DNA of 64,000 nucleotides, from contig CAYGRE010000016.1 of assembly GCA_964352215.1 (NCBI GenBank), positions 14,783 to 78,782 of the forward strand, given 5' to 3'. This DNA comes from CAWUKT01 sp964352215 (lineage in GTDB: Bacteria > Bacteroidota > Bacteroidia > J057 > JADKCL01). Positions 1 to 9,208 of the stretch are shown here, piece by piece. Below the pieces are notes generated by a model, which searched no databases, was not told the origin of the DNA, and saw only the letters and a program-made list of their open reading frames with translations. The translations under genes and the position numbers were made by a program. Within the stretch, counting starts at the first letter, position 1. Every line of letters starts with the position of its first letter.

Positions 1-519
1 TCAAAGATTCCATTTCGCAGCCCTTTTCATAAAATCTTCCTTGGTACACCTGAACTTCTGAAACCCGCTGGCAGAAACCTCCCCGTAAGGCTGGTACCCC
101 AATTGCAAATTGAAACGGATCACTTTGTCTTCATCGGCTTTCACCTTGGCGACCAGGCTGTCCAGGCCCAACTCACCATACGCCCATTGCATCAATTTGA
201 CCACCGCCAAAGCCGGTTCCGCCTGCCCCAACCAGGCCTTTTCACCAATAAATACGCCTGCCTCCCCTTCCTTACGGTCCCAGTTAATGTCCTTGACGTG
301 GGCCACTCCGACCGCTGCATCCTCGACCCGGATCACGAAATAATGGTTGGTGCGCAGGTCCAGATTGCGAAACCAATTGAGGTGGGTCGCCGGGTCGATG
401 AGTTCCTGGTATTCAAAGCGGAGGCGGACATGGTCGGCGTTGCGCCATTGACGCACTTGCTCCAGTTCGTCCGGGGTGAGGGGCTTCAGTTGAATGCTTG
501 ACTTGGATTCCTTATGCAT
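1..519 (-). CDS. GNAT-family N-acetyltransferase
   Basis: 172-residue protein, complete: its stop codon is the first three bases of the window. Sequence resembles the RimJ/RimL/PseH branch of GNAT acetyltransferases. The N-terminal half has the 'LEQVRQWRN' start typical of amino-sugar acetyltransferases, and the C-terminal half has the acetyl-CoA binding fold ending in 'NLQLGYQPYG', the usual N-x-x-LG-F/Y signature. GNATs of this type transfer an acetyl group from acetyl-CoA to an amine. It is the last gene of a minus-strand run (ACP, KAS III, GT2), 125 bp downstream of the glycosyltransferase, so an amino-sugar substrate in a surface glycan is a reasonable inference but not shown. Protein N-terminal acetylation is the alternative. 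Confidence 0.75.
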   Translation of the reverse strand: MHKESKSSIQLKPLTPDELEQVRQWRNADHVRLRFEYQELIDPATHLNWFRNLDLRTNHYFVIRVEDAAVGVAHVKDINWDRKEGEAGVFIGEKAWLGQAEPALAVVKLMQWAYGELGLDSLVAKVKADEDKVIRFNLQLGYQPYGEVSASGFQKFRCTKEDFMKRAAKWNL

Positions 520-644
520 TGGGGTGATGAATTACCTGCTGTGGACTCAGAAAGATGATTTGGGGTGCCGAAACCGGGGATATCTGACCATTCAACATAG
601 CTACTCAATGATTTTTGACCATTCAACCCGGCCAACCCAAAGGC

Positions 645-1580
645 TCAGAGAATCGCCTTGATCGCATAGGCGGGCTTCTCGAGGCGGCTCTGGTAAATTC
701 TGGAAATGTATTCTCCCAGGATCCCCAAAGACAATAGTATCACTCCTGAAGTAAAGAAAATAGCCGATATCAGGGCCGTAAATCCTATCTGTGCGCCCAC
801 CAATACCCGTTGAATAATAAAGGCAGTACCGAGTACAATGCTCAGCACTGAGGCGAAAAATCCGGTCAGGGTTACCAGGCGCAGGGGCAGATCGGTATAG
901 GAAATGAACACGTTGAAGGCCATGCGGAACAGCTTGCCGGTCGAATACCCGGATTTGCCGTCGGCTCTTTTGTGGTGGGTCACCTCTACGAAGGCAAAAT
1001 CCTGGGTGTACCAGGAGAAGAGTTGGTCGATAAAGACGTGGGTATGGTTGATGCTGAGGATATCTTCGGCCAGGGTTTGGGAGATGAGGCGAAAAGAGGA
1101 GCCGGTCCCTGCTCCCTTGGTCACATACTTGTACATTTTCTTAAATGCCTTGCTGGCCAGGTTGCGGAACAGTCCGTGGCGCTGCCGGGGATAAGTGCCG
1201 TAAACGACTTCGGCGCCGGTTTCTTTCTGGTGGGCAAGCAGGTCGGCAATCGCCTCAGGCGGGGTTTGGAGATCGTCGTCGATGGTAACGATCTGCCGGG
1301 CCCTGGCGAAGGACAAGCCACACAAGGTCGCATTGTGTTGCCCGAAATTGCGGGCGAGCCGGATGGCGGTGACCCGTTCGGGGTTTTCCTTTTTCAGACT
1401 GATCAGCACTTTCCAGGCCGATTCTGCCCCTCCATCAAAGACAAAGATCATCTCAAAGTCCAGTTCCAATTCGCTGAAGGTGCTTTCGGTGCGCCGGTAC
1501 AATTCCTCCAGGGTGCCCGCGCTGTTGAAGACGGGAACGACGACGGATACGTCCGGCATGTATGTAGGGGCTTCTTCCAC
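645..1580 (-). CDS. GT2 glycosyltransferase with two C-terminal membrane helices (DPM1/GtrB type)
   Basis: 311 residues. The N-terminal GT-A domain starts with 'VSVVVPVFN' and has the nucleotide-sugar/metal motif D101-D-D103 in 'VTIDDDLQTPPE'. Two hydrophobic helices follow at about residues 230-257 and 265-293, the layout of polyprenyl-phosphate glycosyltransferases (DPM1, GtrB, ArnC) that load a sugar on undecaprenyl phosphate at the inner face of the cytoplasmic membrane. The long form begins with GTG directly after the ketosynthase stop codon (TGA|GTG); an ATG seven codons further in (nearer the family's normal N-terminus) is an equally good start. Zero-spacing to the KAS III gene indicates co-transcription and probable translational coupling. 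Sugar specificity cannot be read. Confidence 0.85.
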   Translation of the reverse strand: MEEAPTYMPDVSVVVPVFNSAGTLEELYRRTESTFSELELDFEMIFVFDGGAESAWKVLISLKKENPERVTAIRLARNFGQHNATLCGLSFARARQIVTIDDDLQTPPEAIADLLAHQKETGAEVVYGTYPRQRHGLFRNLASKAFKKMYKYVTKGAGTGSSFRLISQTLAEDILSINHTHVFIDQLFSWYTQDFAFVEVTHHKRADGKSGYSTGKLFRMAFNVFISYTDLPLRLVTLTGFFASVLSIVLGTAFIIQRVLVGAQIGFTALISAIFFTSGVILLSLGILGEYISRIYQSRLEKPAYAIKAIL

Positions 1581-2636
1581 TCAGATTTCTATTGGGGCTA
1601 AACATTGGAGGGAGGGGATTTCCAGCAAGGCGGAACCCCAGGCCAGGCCTACGCCAAATCCACTCAGCAGGAAGCGGTTGCCACCTTTGCGGAGGGGTTC
1701 GCGGACCTGGTCCGCCAGGGTGACGGGAATGGTCCCGCAGGAAGTATTTCCGTATTTTGAGAGGGTGTAGGGAACCTTTTCTTTGGGGATGCCGAGCTTC
1801 TTCCGAATGGATTCATTGAGGAGAAGGTTGGCCTGGTGGAATACAAAATGGTCCACTGATTCCTGGTCCTGGCCGGCAAATTCGAGGAGCTGGCGGATAT
1901 TGGGGGCGACTTCGGCGAGGGCGAAGTTGAAGACGTCGAGGCCGCGCATGGCGAGGTGGGCATCGGCCCGGAAGAGGCCGTCTCCCTGGTCGCGGATCTC
2001 GGAGGTTTCCGGGGTGATGGGTTGGCGGGAGCCTCCAGCGGGCTGGATGATGGCCTGGTAACCACTGCCATCGCTCTGCAGGTTGAAGTGCATGGGGGGC
2101 GCATCCGCGTCGTGGACGAGGGCGGTGGCAGAGCCGGCGTCCGAAAAGATCGGGACGGTGCTCTTGTCCTGCGGAGACAGGGTATGGGTGATGGTATCCC
2201 CTACCAGCAACAAAGTCTTGGGAAATTTCCCGGCTGACTGGAGGGCTCCCAGGGTGCCGAGGCCATAAATGTATCCGGCGCATCCCTGGTTGACGTCGAG
2301 GGCCAAGGCAGAATTGGGAATGCCCAGGCGTTCCTGGATCTGGGTGGCAGAGCCGGGGATCAGGTGGTCCGGGGTTTGGGTCACGAAAAGCAATGCCCCG
2401 ATCTCCTCTCCTTTCCAGCCCAGTTTCTCCATCAATTCTTCGGCAGCACGGACACAGAGATCGGCTGCGGTCACGGAAGCAGGGGCAATCCGTCGCTTGT
2501 CAATCCCGACCATTTTGATCATCTGCATACGTTCCCGGGACGAGAGCCAATCCAGATCGGAATTGCTCACTTCCTGGGTGGGCAGCGTTACTGCCAAGCC
2601 TTCCATACGTACACCGTGGAGTGAAAAACACGCCAT
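1581..2636 (-). CDS. 3-oxoacyl-ACP synthase III (FabH-like ketosynthase)
   Basis: 351 residues, thiolase fold. The full catalytic triad is visible: Cys119 in 'DVNQGCAGYIYGL', His267 in 'FVFHQAN' and Asn297 in 'SKYGNTSCGTIPV'. KAS III enzymes condense an acyl-CoA starter with malonyl-ACP; outside primary fatty-acid synthesis the same fold makes or transfers unusual acyl chains. The gene sits 3 bp downstream of a dedicated acyl carrier protein and directly upstream of a membrane glycosyltransferase, and no other fab genes are present. I therefore infer a specialised acyl unit for a surface glycan or glycolipid rather than the housekeeping FabH. ATG start; an internal Met11 is less likely. Confidence 0.88.
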   Translation of the reverse strand: MACFSLHGVRMEGLAVTLPTQEVSNSDLDWLSSRERMQMIKMVGIDKRRIAPASVTAADLCVRAAEELMEKLGWKGEEIGALLFVTQTPDHLIPGSATQIQERLGIPNSALALDVNQGCAGYIYGLGTLGALQSAGKFPKTLLLVGDTITHTLSPQDKSTVPIFSDAGSATALVHDADAPPMHFNLQSDGSGYQAIIQPAGGSRQPITPETSEIRDQGDGLFRADAHLAMRGLDVFNFALAEVAPNIRQLLEFAGQDQESVDHFVFHQANLLLNESIRKKLGIPKEKVPYTLSKYGNTSCGTIPVTLADQVREPLRKGGNRFLLSGFGVGLAWGSALLEIPSLQCLAPIEI

Positions 2637-2639
2637 TGA

Positions 2640-2885
2640 TCAGGATACCTTGTGTTGAACGATATTGAACAAATCTATCACCGTGGTGGCCCCTTTTAAC
2701 TCGTCGGCAGTGATCGTCACTCCGTATTCCCAGTCAAAGGAAGCAATAATGATCAGCGCTTGCATGGAGGTCCATTCTTCCAATTGCCGGAATTCCGTAT
2801 CCGCTTTGAGCGTTCCCTTTTCCAGCTCTTCGAATTGTTCCTCCAATTTTTCGATGAACGTATCCAATTGCAATTCCTGCGCCAT
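2640..2885 (-). CDS. Acyl carrier protein-like
   Basis: 81 residues, acidic and helical, ending 3 bp before the KAS III start. The probable phosphopantetheine site is Ser40 in 'LEEWTSMQALI', which replaces the usual DSL motif with TSM; Met after the serine and the following hydrophobic helix are common in ACPs of polysaccharide loci. Start chosen at the ATG giving 'MAQELQLD', since a longer reading frame upstream runs into the divergent helicase promoter region and has no ACP features. It is the first gene of the minus-strand cassette and divergent from the AddA-type helicase (67 bp between start codons). It would carry the acyl chain for the neighbouring ketosynthase. Confidence 0.75.
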   Translation of the reverse strand: MAQELQLDTFIEKLEEQFEELEKGTLKADTEFRQLEEWTSMQALIIIASFDWEYGVTITADELKGATTVIDLFNIVQHKVS

Positions 2886-2952
2886 ATCCAACCGTGATTT
2901 CTGTGGAGGACAATTTAGAACTTTTTTACAGAATGTAACTAACTTGAGGCGA

Positions 2953-5900
2953 ATGAACAGTACCCCAAGTATTCCTAAAATATACAAATCCTCAGCTGGT
3001 TCCGGTAAGACTTTTACGCTCGTCAAAGAGTACCTGAGTATCGTTCTGAAGCAACCGGAGGAGTACCGCAATATCCTGGCCATCACTTTTACGAACAAGG
3101 CTGCGGGCGAGATGAAGGAACGGATCATCCGCGAATTGAAACAAATGGCCTCGGGAAAAGCTTCGCCCATGCGGGAAATGCTGAAGGAGATCACCCAACT
3201 CCCTGAGGCCACCCTTTCAGCCAATGCCCGGCGCACCCTTTCCTTTATCCTGCACAACTACGCCAACTTTGCGGTCTCTACCATTGATGCCTTTACTTAC
3301 CGCATCATCCGCAACTTTTCCCGCGACCTCGACCTGCCCAGCAAGTTTGATGTCGAGACGGATACCAAAGCGCTGACCCAACGCATGGTGGATCAGTTGA
3401 TGGATTCGATCGGACGGGAGGATTATATCACCCAAATCCTGGTGCACTTTGCCGAGGAAAAACTCAGGGACGAGAGTGGTTGGAAGATCGACGGGGACAT
3501 TGTAAATGTTGCTGAGGAGCTGTTCAAGGAGGGTTCCAAGGCTCCCTTGCAAACCCTGCAAACCCTGGAGCCGGATGAATTCATTCGGTTCATTGATTTC
3601 ATGAAGGTGCTGCGGGACACCTACCCGGAGAAGATGGCGGAATTTGGCTTGCGGGCCATGGAGATGATCCGCGCGGCCAACCTGGGCATCGATGATTTTA
3701 AGGGGAAATCCCGGGGGGGCGTGGCAACGGTATTCCTGAAGATCCAGACGAAACAGTCTCCGGGAGATTACGACGGGATTCTCAATGGGCGGTATTTTGC
3801 CAAGGCTGTTGAAGCTGACGAATGGACCAGCGACAAATCAAGGGCTTCAGATATAGATGCACTCCTGGCCAATGGATTGAGGAGCTTGATCGATGAAATG
3901 ATGGACTACCATGCCACACATTTCGACTCCTATATGACGGCCTTCCATGCCTATCAGAATATCCATTCGCTGGCTGTTCTCCGCGAGATTGAGGAGTTGA
4001 TGGCCGAATACAAAGAGCAGCACAACCTGGTTCATATCTCCGAATTCCAAAACCGTATCTCCGATTTCATCCAATCCGAAGAGACCGATTATATCTTTTG
4101 GCGGCTGGGGGAACGGTTTCACCACTACCTGCTCGATGAATTTCAGGACACTTCTATCCTGCAATGGCTGAACCTTTCGCCCCTCTTTGAAAATATCCTC
4201 GCGGGGCAACAGGAAGGCAATTTGCTCCTGGTGGGGGATTCCAAACAGGCTATTTACCGCTGGCGCGGGGGCGAAATCGACCTGATGGAGCAAATTGCCC
4301 CGGCCCAGCTGGAGGTGGAACCCCATGTTTTGGGTCAAAACTTTCGTTCTCTTGAGTATGTGGTCGATTTCAACAACCGCTTTTTTGGCGCGGTGCGTAA
4401 TGTCCTCCATGCTAACGAACGGGTCCGGCAGATTTACACTGATTTTGAGCAGGCGATTGGCCCGGGACTGGATGGCGGCGGCCTGGTCCAACTGGCCCTA
4501 CTGGAAGGCAAGAACAAAAGCGAATTTCAGGAAGTGGCCCTGGACCGCACGGAGACCTTGATTCACAGCCTGATTGCACAGGGCTACCATTACCGGGACA
4601 TTGCGATTCTGGTTCGTGGTAAAACTGAAGGCAGTACGATCGCCCAATTTCTGAATGAAAAGGGGATCAGGGTTATTTCTTCGGAAGCTATTCTACTCAG
4701 TCGCGCTCCGGTGATCAATTTTATCGCTTCTCTGTTTAAATTCCTGGTTACTCCGCGGGACCGTATTGCTCAGGTGGAGGTGCTTCACTACTACTTCAGC
4801 TATCTGGAAAGTGGAGAGGTGGCCGAGTTGGAAGAAGGCAATCTGAATGCACTGGAGGACTTTTTTGAGGAAACCCAGGCGCAAACCAGGGTCAGGGAAA
4901 TTCTCCAGTCTGAGAAGCCGATCACCGCCATATTTGAAGCATTGCCTGACGGTTTCAAGCGGCTTTCCTACCAGCTGGACCGTCTGCCGTTGTATGAATT
5001 GGCCGAGCAGATTTTACAAATATTTGAGCTTAAGGAACGTTCCCAGGCCTATTTGCAGCACTTCCTCGATCTCATCCTGCAATATTCTGAACGTAGCAAG
5101 CCCGACCTGACCGGCTTTCTGGAATTTTGGGAGGAACAAAAGGGAAAGACCAGTGTTACCGTTCCCGAAGGGGAAGATGCAGTGGAAATATTGACCATTC
5201 ACAAGTCCAAGGGTTTGGAATTTCCGGTGGTCCTCCTCCCCTTTTGCAATTGGGAAATGGCCCTGCGTTCGCGGCATACGTTCTGGGCCAAAGCACGGGA
5301 TGGATTTGAAGAATACCCTGATACTTACCTGATCGCTCCGAAGAAGGAACTCTCCAACAGTCGGTTCCAGGAGGACTACCAAATGGAACTGGAGCGGACC
5401 ATGCTGGACCATGTGAACATGCTCTACGTTGCCTTTACCCGTCCTCAGGAACGCTTGTACATCTATGCGCCCATCTGGGAACGGGGCAAGTCCAATGCTG
5501 ATCCGGGGATCGAAAAGATCACGGATGTAGGTCGCCTGCTGAATCTGGTGATGGAGGAACCTGGCTTTGATGAAGGGGGCAATAAGATCTATGAGACGGG
5601 AATTCCTGAACCACCACGCCGGAAGGAAGATGCCTCCTTTGCAATTTCAGCCTCGGAATTCCTGAGCGAGTCCTGGCGGGACCGGATCAGGATTGAACGG
5701 CGGTTCCGTAAATTCTGGGAGAGCGGCAGTGGTGGGAAGGCGAAGAATATTCAGACCGGGACTTTGATGGCCGAGGTGTTGAGAAGATTGACCGAGGACG
5801 ATGAGGTGCCTTTGGTTCTGAATGCGCTGCAGGAGGAGGGATTGGTCACCGAGACACATAAAGGTACACTGGGGAAGCTGATTGATGCGCTGATGGAAAA

Positions 5901-6174
5901 AGAACCTTTTAAGGAATGGTTTGCCCAGGGACGGCCGCTGCGGCACAACCGGGAGGTGATGACGCCGAGTGGTGGGACTTACTGTCCGGATCGCCTGATT
6001 CTGGATGACAAGAAAGCCACGGTGATCAATTTTGTGGATGCAGACCGCGGGACCACCGACCGCGAAGCGATGGAAGCTTATGTCGAAACCCTTAAGGATA
6101 TGGGTTATGGGCCGGTTCAGGCTTATGTTGCCTATCTCCCGCTGGGGAATGCCGAATTGGTGGCTGGGGATTGA
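2953..6174 (+). CDS. UvrD/RecB-type helicase, AddA-like, with degenerate nuclease domain
   Basis: 1073 residues from the ATG giving 'MNSTPSIPKIYKSSAGSGKT'; the open frame continues upstream but only antisense to the ACP gene. Superfamily 1A helicase motifs are all visible: Walker A (residues 13-20, SSAGSGKT), Walker B/DEXX at D395-E396 (LLDEFQDT), motif III (VGDSKQAIYRWRGG), motif V (IHKSKGLEFPVV) and motif VI (YVAFTRPQERLYIY). Architecture matches AddA/RecB, the motor of the double-strand-break end-resection complex. The C-terminal PD-(D/E)XK fold is recognisable (E1001, D1013 in 'CPDRLIL'), but the position of the catalytic (D/E)-x-K reads N1026-F1027-V1028, so nuclease activity should be lost. 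Probable partner is the AddB-like protein at 13783-16593. Confidence 0.9.
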   Translation: MNSTPSIPKIYKSSAGSGKTFTLVKEYLSIVLKQPEEYRNILAITFTNKAAGEMKERIIRELKQMASGKASPMREMLKEITQLPEATLSANARRTLSFILHNYANFAVSTIDAFTYRIIRNFSRDLDLPSKFDVETDTKALTQRMVDQLMDSIGREDYITQILVHFAEEKLRDESGWKIDGDIVNVAEELFKEGSKAPLQTLQTLEPDEFIRFIDFMKVLRDTYPEKMAEFGLRAMEMIRAANLGIDDFKGKSRGGVATVFLKIQTKQSPGDYDGILNGRYFAKAVEADEWTSDKSRASDIDALLANGLRSLIDEMMDYHATHFDSYMTAFHAYQNIHSLAVLREIEELMAEYKEQHNLVHISEFQNRISDFIQSEETDYIFWRLGERFHHYLLDEFQDTSILQWLNLSPLFENILAGQQEGNLLLVGDSKQAIYRWRGGEIDLMEQIAPAQLEVEPHVLGQNFRSLEYVVDFNNRFFGAVRNVLHANERVRQIYTDFEQAIGPGLDGGGLVQLALLEGKNKSEFQEVALDRTETLIHSLIAQGYHYRDIAILVRGKTEGSTIAQFLNEKGIRVISSEAILLSRAPVINFIASLFKFLVTPRDRIAQVEVLHYYFSYLESGEVAELEEGNLNALEDFFEETQAQTRVREILQSEKPITAIFEALPDGFKRLSYQLDRLPLYELAEQILQIFELKERSQAYLQHFLDLILQYSERSKPDLTGFLEFWEEQKGKTSVTVPEGEDAVEILTIHKSKGLEFPVVLLPFCNWEMALRSRHTFWAKARDGFEEYPDTYLIAPKKELSNSRFQEDYQMELERTMLDHVNMLYVAFTRPQERLYIYAPIWERGKSNADPGIEKITDVGRLLNLVMEEPGFDEGGNKIYETGIPEPPRRKEDASFAISASEFLSESWRDRIRIERRFRKFWESGSGGKAKNIQTGTLMAEVLRRLTEDDEVPLVLNALQEEGLVTETHKGTLGKLIDALMEKEPFKEWFAQGRPLRHNREVMTPSGGTYCPDRLILDDKKATVINFVDADRGTTDREAMEAYVETLKDMGYGPVQAYVAYLPLGNAELVAGD

Positions 6175-6210
6175 GATCATTCCCAACAAAAGCCTTAAAT
6201 TAACCGCTTC

Positions 6211-8061
6211 ATGCAGCACAACGAGGAAAACATTCTTGAGGTTCGTGGTCTTGTGACCCGGTTTCACACTGAGGAGGGGATGGTTGAGGCGGTTAAGGGT
6301 TCCAGCTTTGACCTGAAAAAGGGGGAAACGATTGGAATTGTAGGTGAATCGGGTTCGGGCAAATCGGTTTCAGCCTTGTCCATCATGAGCCTGATTCCTC
6401 AGCCTCCGGGAGAAATTGCCGCTGGTGAGATTTGGTTCAATTCCCCTACGCTGGGATGGATTGACCTGCTTCAATTGGATTCCAACCGACTGCGCGGGGT
6501 TCGGGGCAATGAAATCTCTATGATCTTTCAGGAGCCAATGACTTCACTCAACCCGGTATTCACCTGTGGATCTCAGGTGGTCGAAGTCCTGGTCCTCCAC
6601 CAGAAAATGTCGAAAGACGCAGCCAAGCAGCGGACGATTGAATTGTTCAAGCAGGTTCAACTCCCCCGTCCGGATGGTATTTTTCGTTCCTACCCCCATG
6701 AGATATCGGGTGGTCAGAAGCAGCGGGTGATGATTGCGATGGCGATGGCCTGCAACCCTTCCATCCTGATTGCGGACGAACCGACGACGGCACTCGATGT
6801 TACGGTCCAGAAGACGATTCTGGAACTGATGCGGGAACTCCAGGTGGAGCGGGACATGGCGATCTTATTCATTACCCACGACCTTGGGGTGGTTGCTGAA
6901 ATCGCTGACCGGGTGCTGGTGATGTACAAAGGGAATATTGTGGAACATGGTTCCGTGATGGATATCTTCAGGAATCCTCAGCATCCTTATACCAAGGGCC
7001 TGCTGGCCTGTCGGCCAAGGATGGACGTGCGGATGCGTATCCTGCCTACGATTGGCGACTTCATGGAGGAGGAGAATGGGGAGGTAAAGGAGATCGCCGG
7101 AAATGTGGAAGAGGTGGTACAGGCCGCGGTTGTTTCAGACGCGCAAACGCAGGAAAGGGTGGCGCAACTTCAGACTCAGGATCCCATTCTGGAGGTGCAT
7201 AATCTGAAGACCTGGTTCCCGATCAGGTCGGGGATTCTGAACCGAAAAACCGAATATGTGAAGGCGGTGGACGACGTCAGTTTCAAGGTCTATCCTGGTG
7301 AGACGATGGGTCTGGTCGGGGAGTCCGGCTGCGGGAAAACAACCCTCGGGAGGAGTATTCTCCGACTTGTGGAACCTACGGCTGGCAAGGTGATATTTGA
7401 GGGGAATGACTTGACTGCATTCTCCGAAAGACAGCTCCGTTCGGTGCGAAAGGACATCCAGATTATTTTTCAGGATCCGTACAGTTCTCTCAATCCCCGG
7501 ATCACGGTTGGCAATGCAATTTTGGAGCCGATGAAGGTCCACAAATTGTATGGCAACGATGAAAACCGGAGAAAAAAAGTGTATGATCTTCTGGACAGAG
7601 TCAACCTTTCCCGGGAACATTTCAACCGTTATCCACATGAGTTTTCAGGGGGTCAAAGGCAGCGGATTTGCATTGCCAGAGCCCTTGCGGTCGAGCCTAA
7701 ATTTATCATTTGTGATGAGTCGGTCTCGGCCCTTGATGTTTCGGTACAGGCCCAGGTCCTGAACCTGTTATTGGAGCTCCGACGGGAGTTTGGCTTTACC
7801 TATATCTTCATCTCCCACGACCTGTCGGTGGTTAAGTTTATGAGCGACCGGATGATCGTGATGAACAAGGGGAAGATCGAAGAGATGGGGGCCGCGGATG
7901 CCATCTATGCCCATCCACAAATGGAGTACACCCGCACCCTGATCAATTCCATTCCCAAAGGTGACTTAAGTACCATTGAGAAAAACACCGCTATCAGGAA
8001 GGCAAGAAGCAAGCGGAGAACGGGTAATATTTCTCCTACCCAAAATACCGAATCCATATAA
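6211..8061 (+). CDS. Fused two-domain peptide-type ABC transporter ATPase (DppD-DppF-like)
   Basis: 616 residues with two complete ABC nucleotide-binding domains. Domain 1 (about residues 8-265): Walker A GESGSGKS, signature ISGGQKQR, Walker B ILIADEPTTALD. Domain 2 (about 325-590): Walker A GESGCGKT, signature FSGGQRQR, Walker B IICDESVSALD. Both carry the PPIase-like C-terminal tails of oligopeptide-transporter ATPases ('NPQHPYTKGLLAC', 'HPQMEYTRTLI'). Such fusions energise dipeptide/oligopeptide or nickel-type importers at the cytoplasmic membrane. No permease or binding-protein gene is adjacent, so this is an orphan ATPase. ATG start 37 bp after the AddA-like gene; the two may share a transcript, although no functional link is known. 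Confidence 0.92.
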   Translation: MQHNEENILEVRGLVTRFHTEEGMVEAVKGSSFDLKKGETIGIVGESGSGKSVSALSIMSLIPQPPGEIAAGEIWFNSPTLGWIDLLQLDSNRLRGVRGNEISMIFQEPMTSLNPVFTCGSQVVEVLVLHQKMSKDAAKQRTIELFKQVQLPRPDGIFRSYPHEISGGQKQRVMIAMAMACNPSILIADEPTTALDVTVQKTILELMRELQVERDMAILFITHDLGVVAEIADRVLVMYKGNIVEHGSVMDIFRNPQHPYTKGLLACRPRMDVRMRILPTIGDFMEEENGEVKEIAGNVEEVVQAAVVSDAQTQERVAQLQTQDPILEVHNLKTWFPIRSGILNRKTEYVKAVDDVSFKVYPGETMGLVGESGCGKTTLGRSILRLVEPTAGKVIFEGNDLTAFSERQLRSVRKDIQIIFQDPYSSLNPRITVGNAILEPMKVHKLYGNDENRRKKVYDLLDRVNLSREHFNRYPHEFSGGQRQRICIARALAVEPKFIICDESVSALDVSVQAQVLNLLLELRREFGFTYIFISHDLSVVKFMSDRMIVMNKGKIEEMGAADAIYAHPQMEYTRTLINSIPKGDLSTIEKNTAIRKARSKRRTGNISPTQNTESI

Positions 8062-9208
8062 TCTTTTTTCCGATCTCTCTTTACAGTGCTGTTCTTCGTT
8101 GACCAGAACTTGACTGCATGCGTCGCTGTTTTGTTGATGGATGCAACCGATAGAGATGGCAATTTTCCTTTCCCGGTGGTGGTAAGGGAATCAGGTAATC
8201 CCGGTTTTCTGCTGGCTGATTTTTCTGAAATCATGTGTCGTGAGCGAGCTGGTTGCTGATCGATTTTCAATCGTTATCCAGTCGGTGGGCAATCGTTTTC
8301 CAGTCGCTTGTCATTCGCATTCCTTTCACTTTTCGATCGCCTGGCAATCGCAGGCCCGCGTGTGTCACCTCACTTGATCGGAGTCAAATCTGCCTCGGCG
8401 GTCGGGGCCAGCCTCAAATTCTGTCCGGTCCATTGCTGATCATTATGGGCAATCGGCCTCTCGATCACTAAGCACTGTATATCAAGTATATAATGTACAT
8501 AATGAATATTTATTCACCTTAGAGGGGCACCTGGAGTTGCCATTCTAATGCACTCTCAAGAAACCTCACCTATCTATCAATTTCCCTATAAATGTATTCA
8601 TAATCAGCACATTAGTACATATTTGGTAAAGTACTAATTGAGACCTCTCAATCCAGCCCCCCTTTTCCTGGTCTCTTCCTGATCTCAGCCTGCATTTTTG
8701 ACATCACCAGCCGGATCGCCTCCCCTAAATTCGCCTGACGCCTCTGCGCTCTAACTATTCTCTTTCTGTTCCCACTCTACTCCTCCCCTGATCTCACCCT
8801 AGGATTTTCATTGCAAAATTCCTCCTCGCACAGCAACGGTTTTCAGCATCCCTGCCCTATTGGTCAACCGGGAAAACCGAGACGCTTCCGTACTCAATTT
8901 TCTCGTTGGCGGCAGGCTTTCAAGGTGCCCACTCCCTCTTACTACAAAGTGGTTTTCTTTTCTGTGCTGGGTCCTGGCTTGCGCAGTTAGGATTGGCAAA
9001 AGATTCCTGAGCTTATCGAACCCTCCCAATATTCTCCCGGTGAATGCGTAAGATTTTAAGCACTGGTATTCATATTCTCCCCTCTCCCCGATCAAAGATT
9101 CTTTGGGTCCGCAATCGAGAAGTCCAGACCCCATTCTTAATACATGAAACTTTTTTCATATATTCGCGTTTACCCTGAAAGACGTTACCCAAATCAAGGT
9201 ATAAGTAA
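8062..9208. other. Gene-free stretch (1.1 kb)
   Basis: No reading frame here has a convincing start, codon pattern or protein-like composition on either strand; the 108-residue minus frame at 8808-9134 is low-complexity and unsupported. The first third is rich in short ATCG/CAGTCG words and includes a 17-bp direct repeat (8268-8306). From about 8460 to 8640 it is AT-rich. Around 9006-9020 'CCTGAGCTTATCGAA' resembles the REP-like CTGAGCTTGTCGAAG word often scattered in Bacteroidota intergenic DNA. The 3' end must hold the promoter of the thioredoxin gene. It could be decayed coding DNA. Confidence 0.5.
8268..8306. repeat. 17-bp direct repeat, 22-bp period
   Basis: CAATCGTTATCCAGTCG at 8268-8284 is repeated as CAATCGTTTTCCAGTCG at 8290-8306 (one mismatch). 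A third, more diverged CAATCG word lies at 8345. It is in the middle of the gene-free stretch downstream of the ABC ATPase. No function can be assigned. Confidence 0.6.

Noticed and set aside
585..627. TGACCATTCAAC occurring twice 31 bp apart between the GT2 and GNAT genes
   Set aside because: Two short copies only, no promoter context; could be chance.
972..1601. 209-codon plus-strand frame opposite the glycosyltransferase gene
   Set aside because: Mirror of a clear GT2 gene, no domain pattern; typical shadow frame of G+C-balanced coding DNA.
2665..2952. Extension of the AddA frame upstream of 2953
   Set aside because: These codons are antisense to the ACP gene; the Walker A-containing N-terminus begins naturally at ATG 2953.
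5647..6267. 206-codon minus-strand frame opposite the AddA C-terminus
   Set aside because: Antisense shadow; composition not protein-like and overlaps two plus-strand genes.
8808..9134. 108-codon minus-strand frame in the gene-free stretch
   Set aside because: Low-complexity, no Shine-Dalgarno, crosses the REP-like word; similar spurious frames occur over such repeats.
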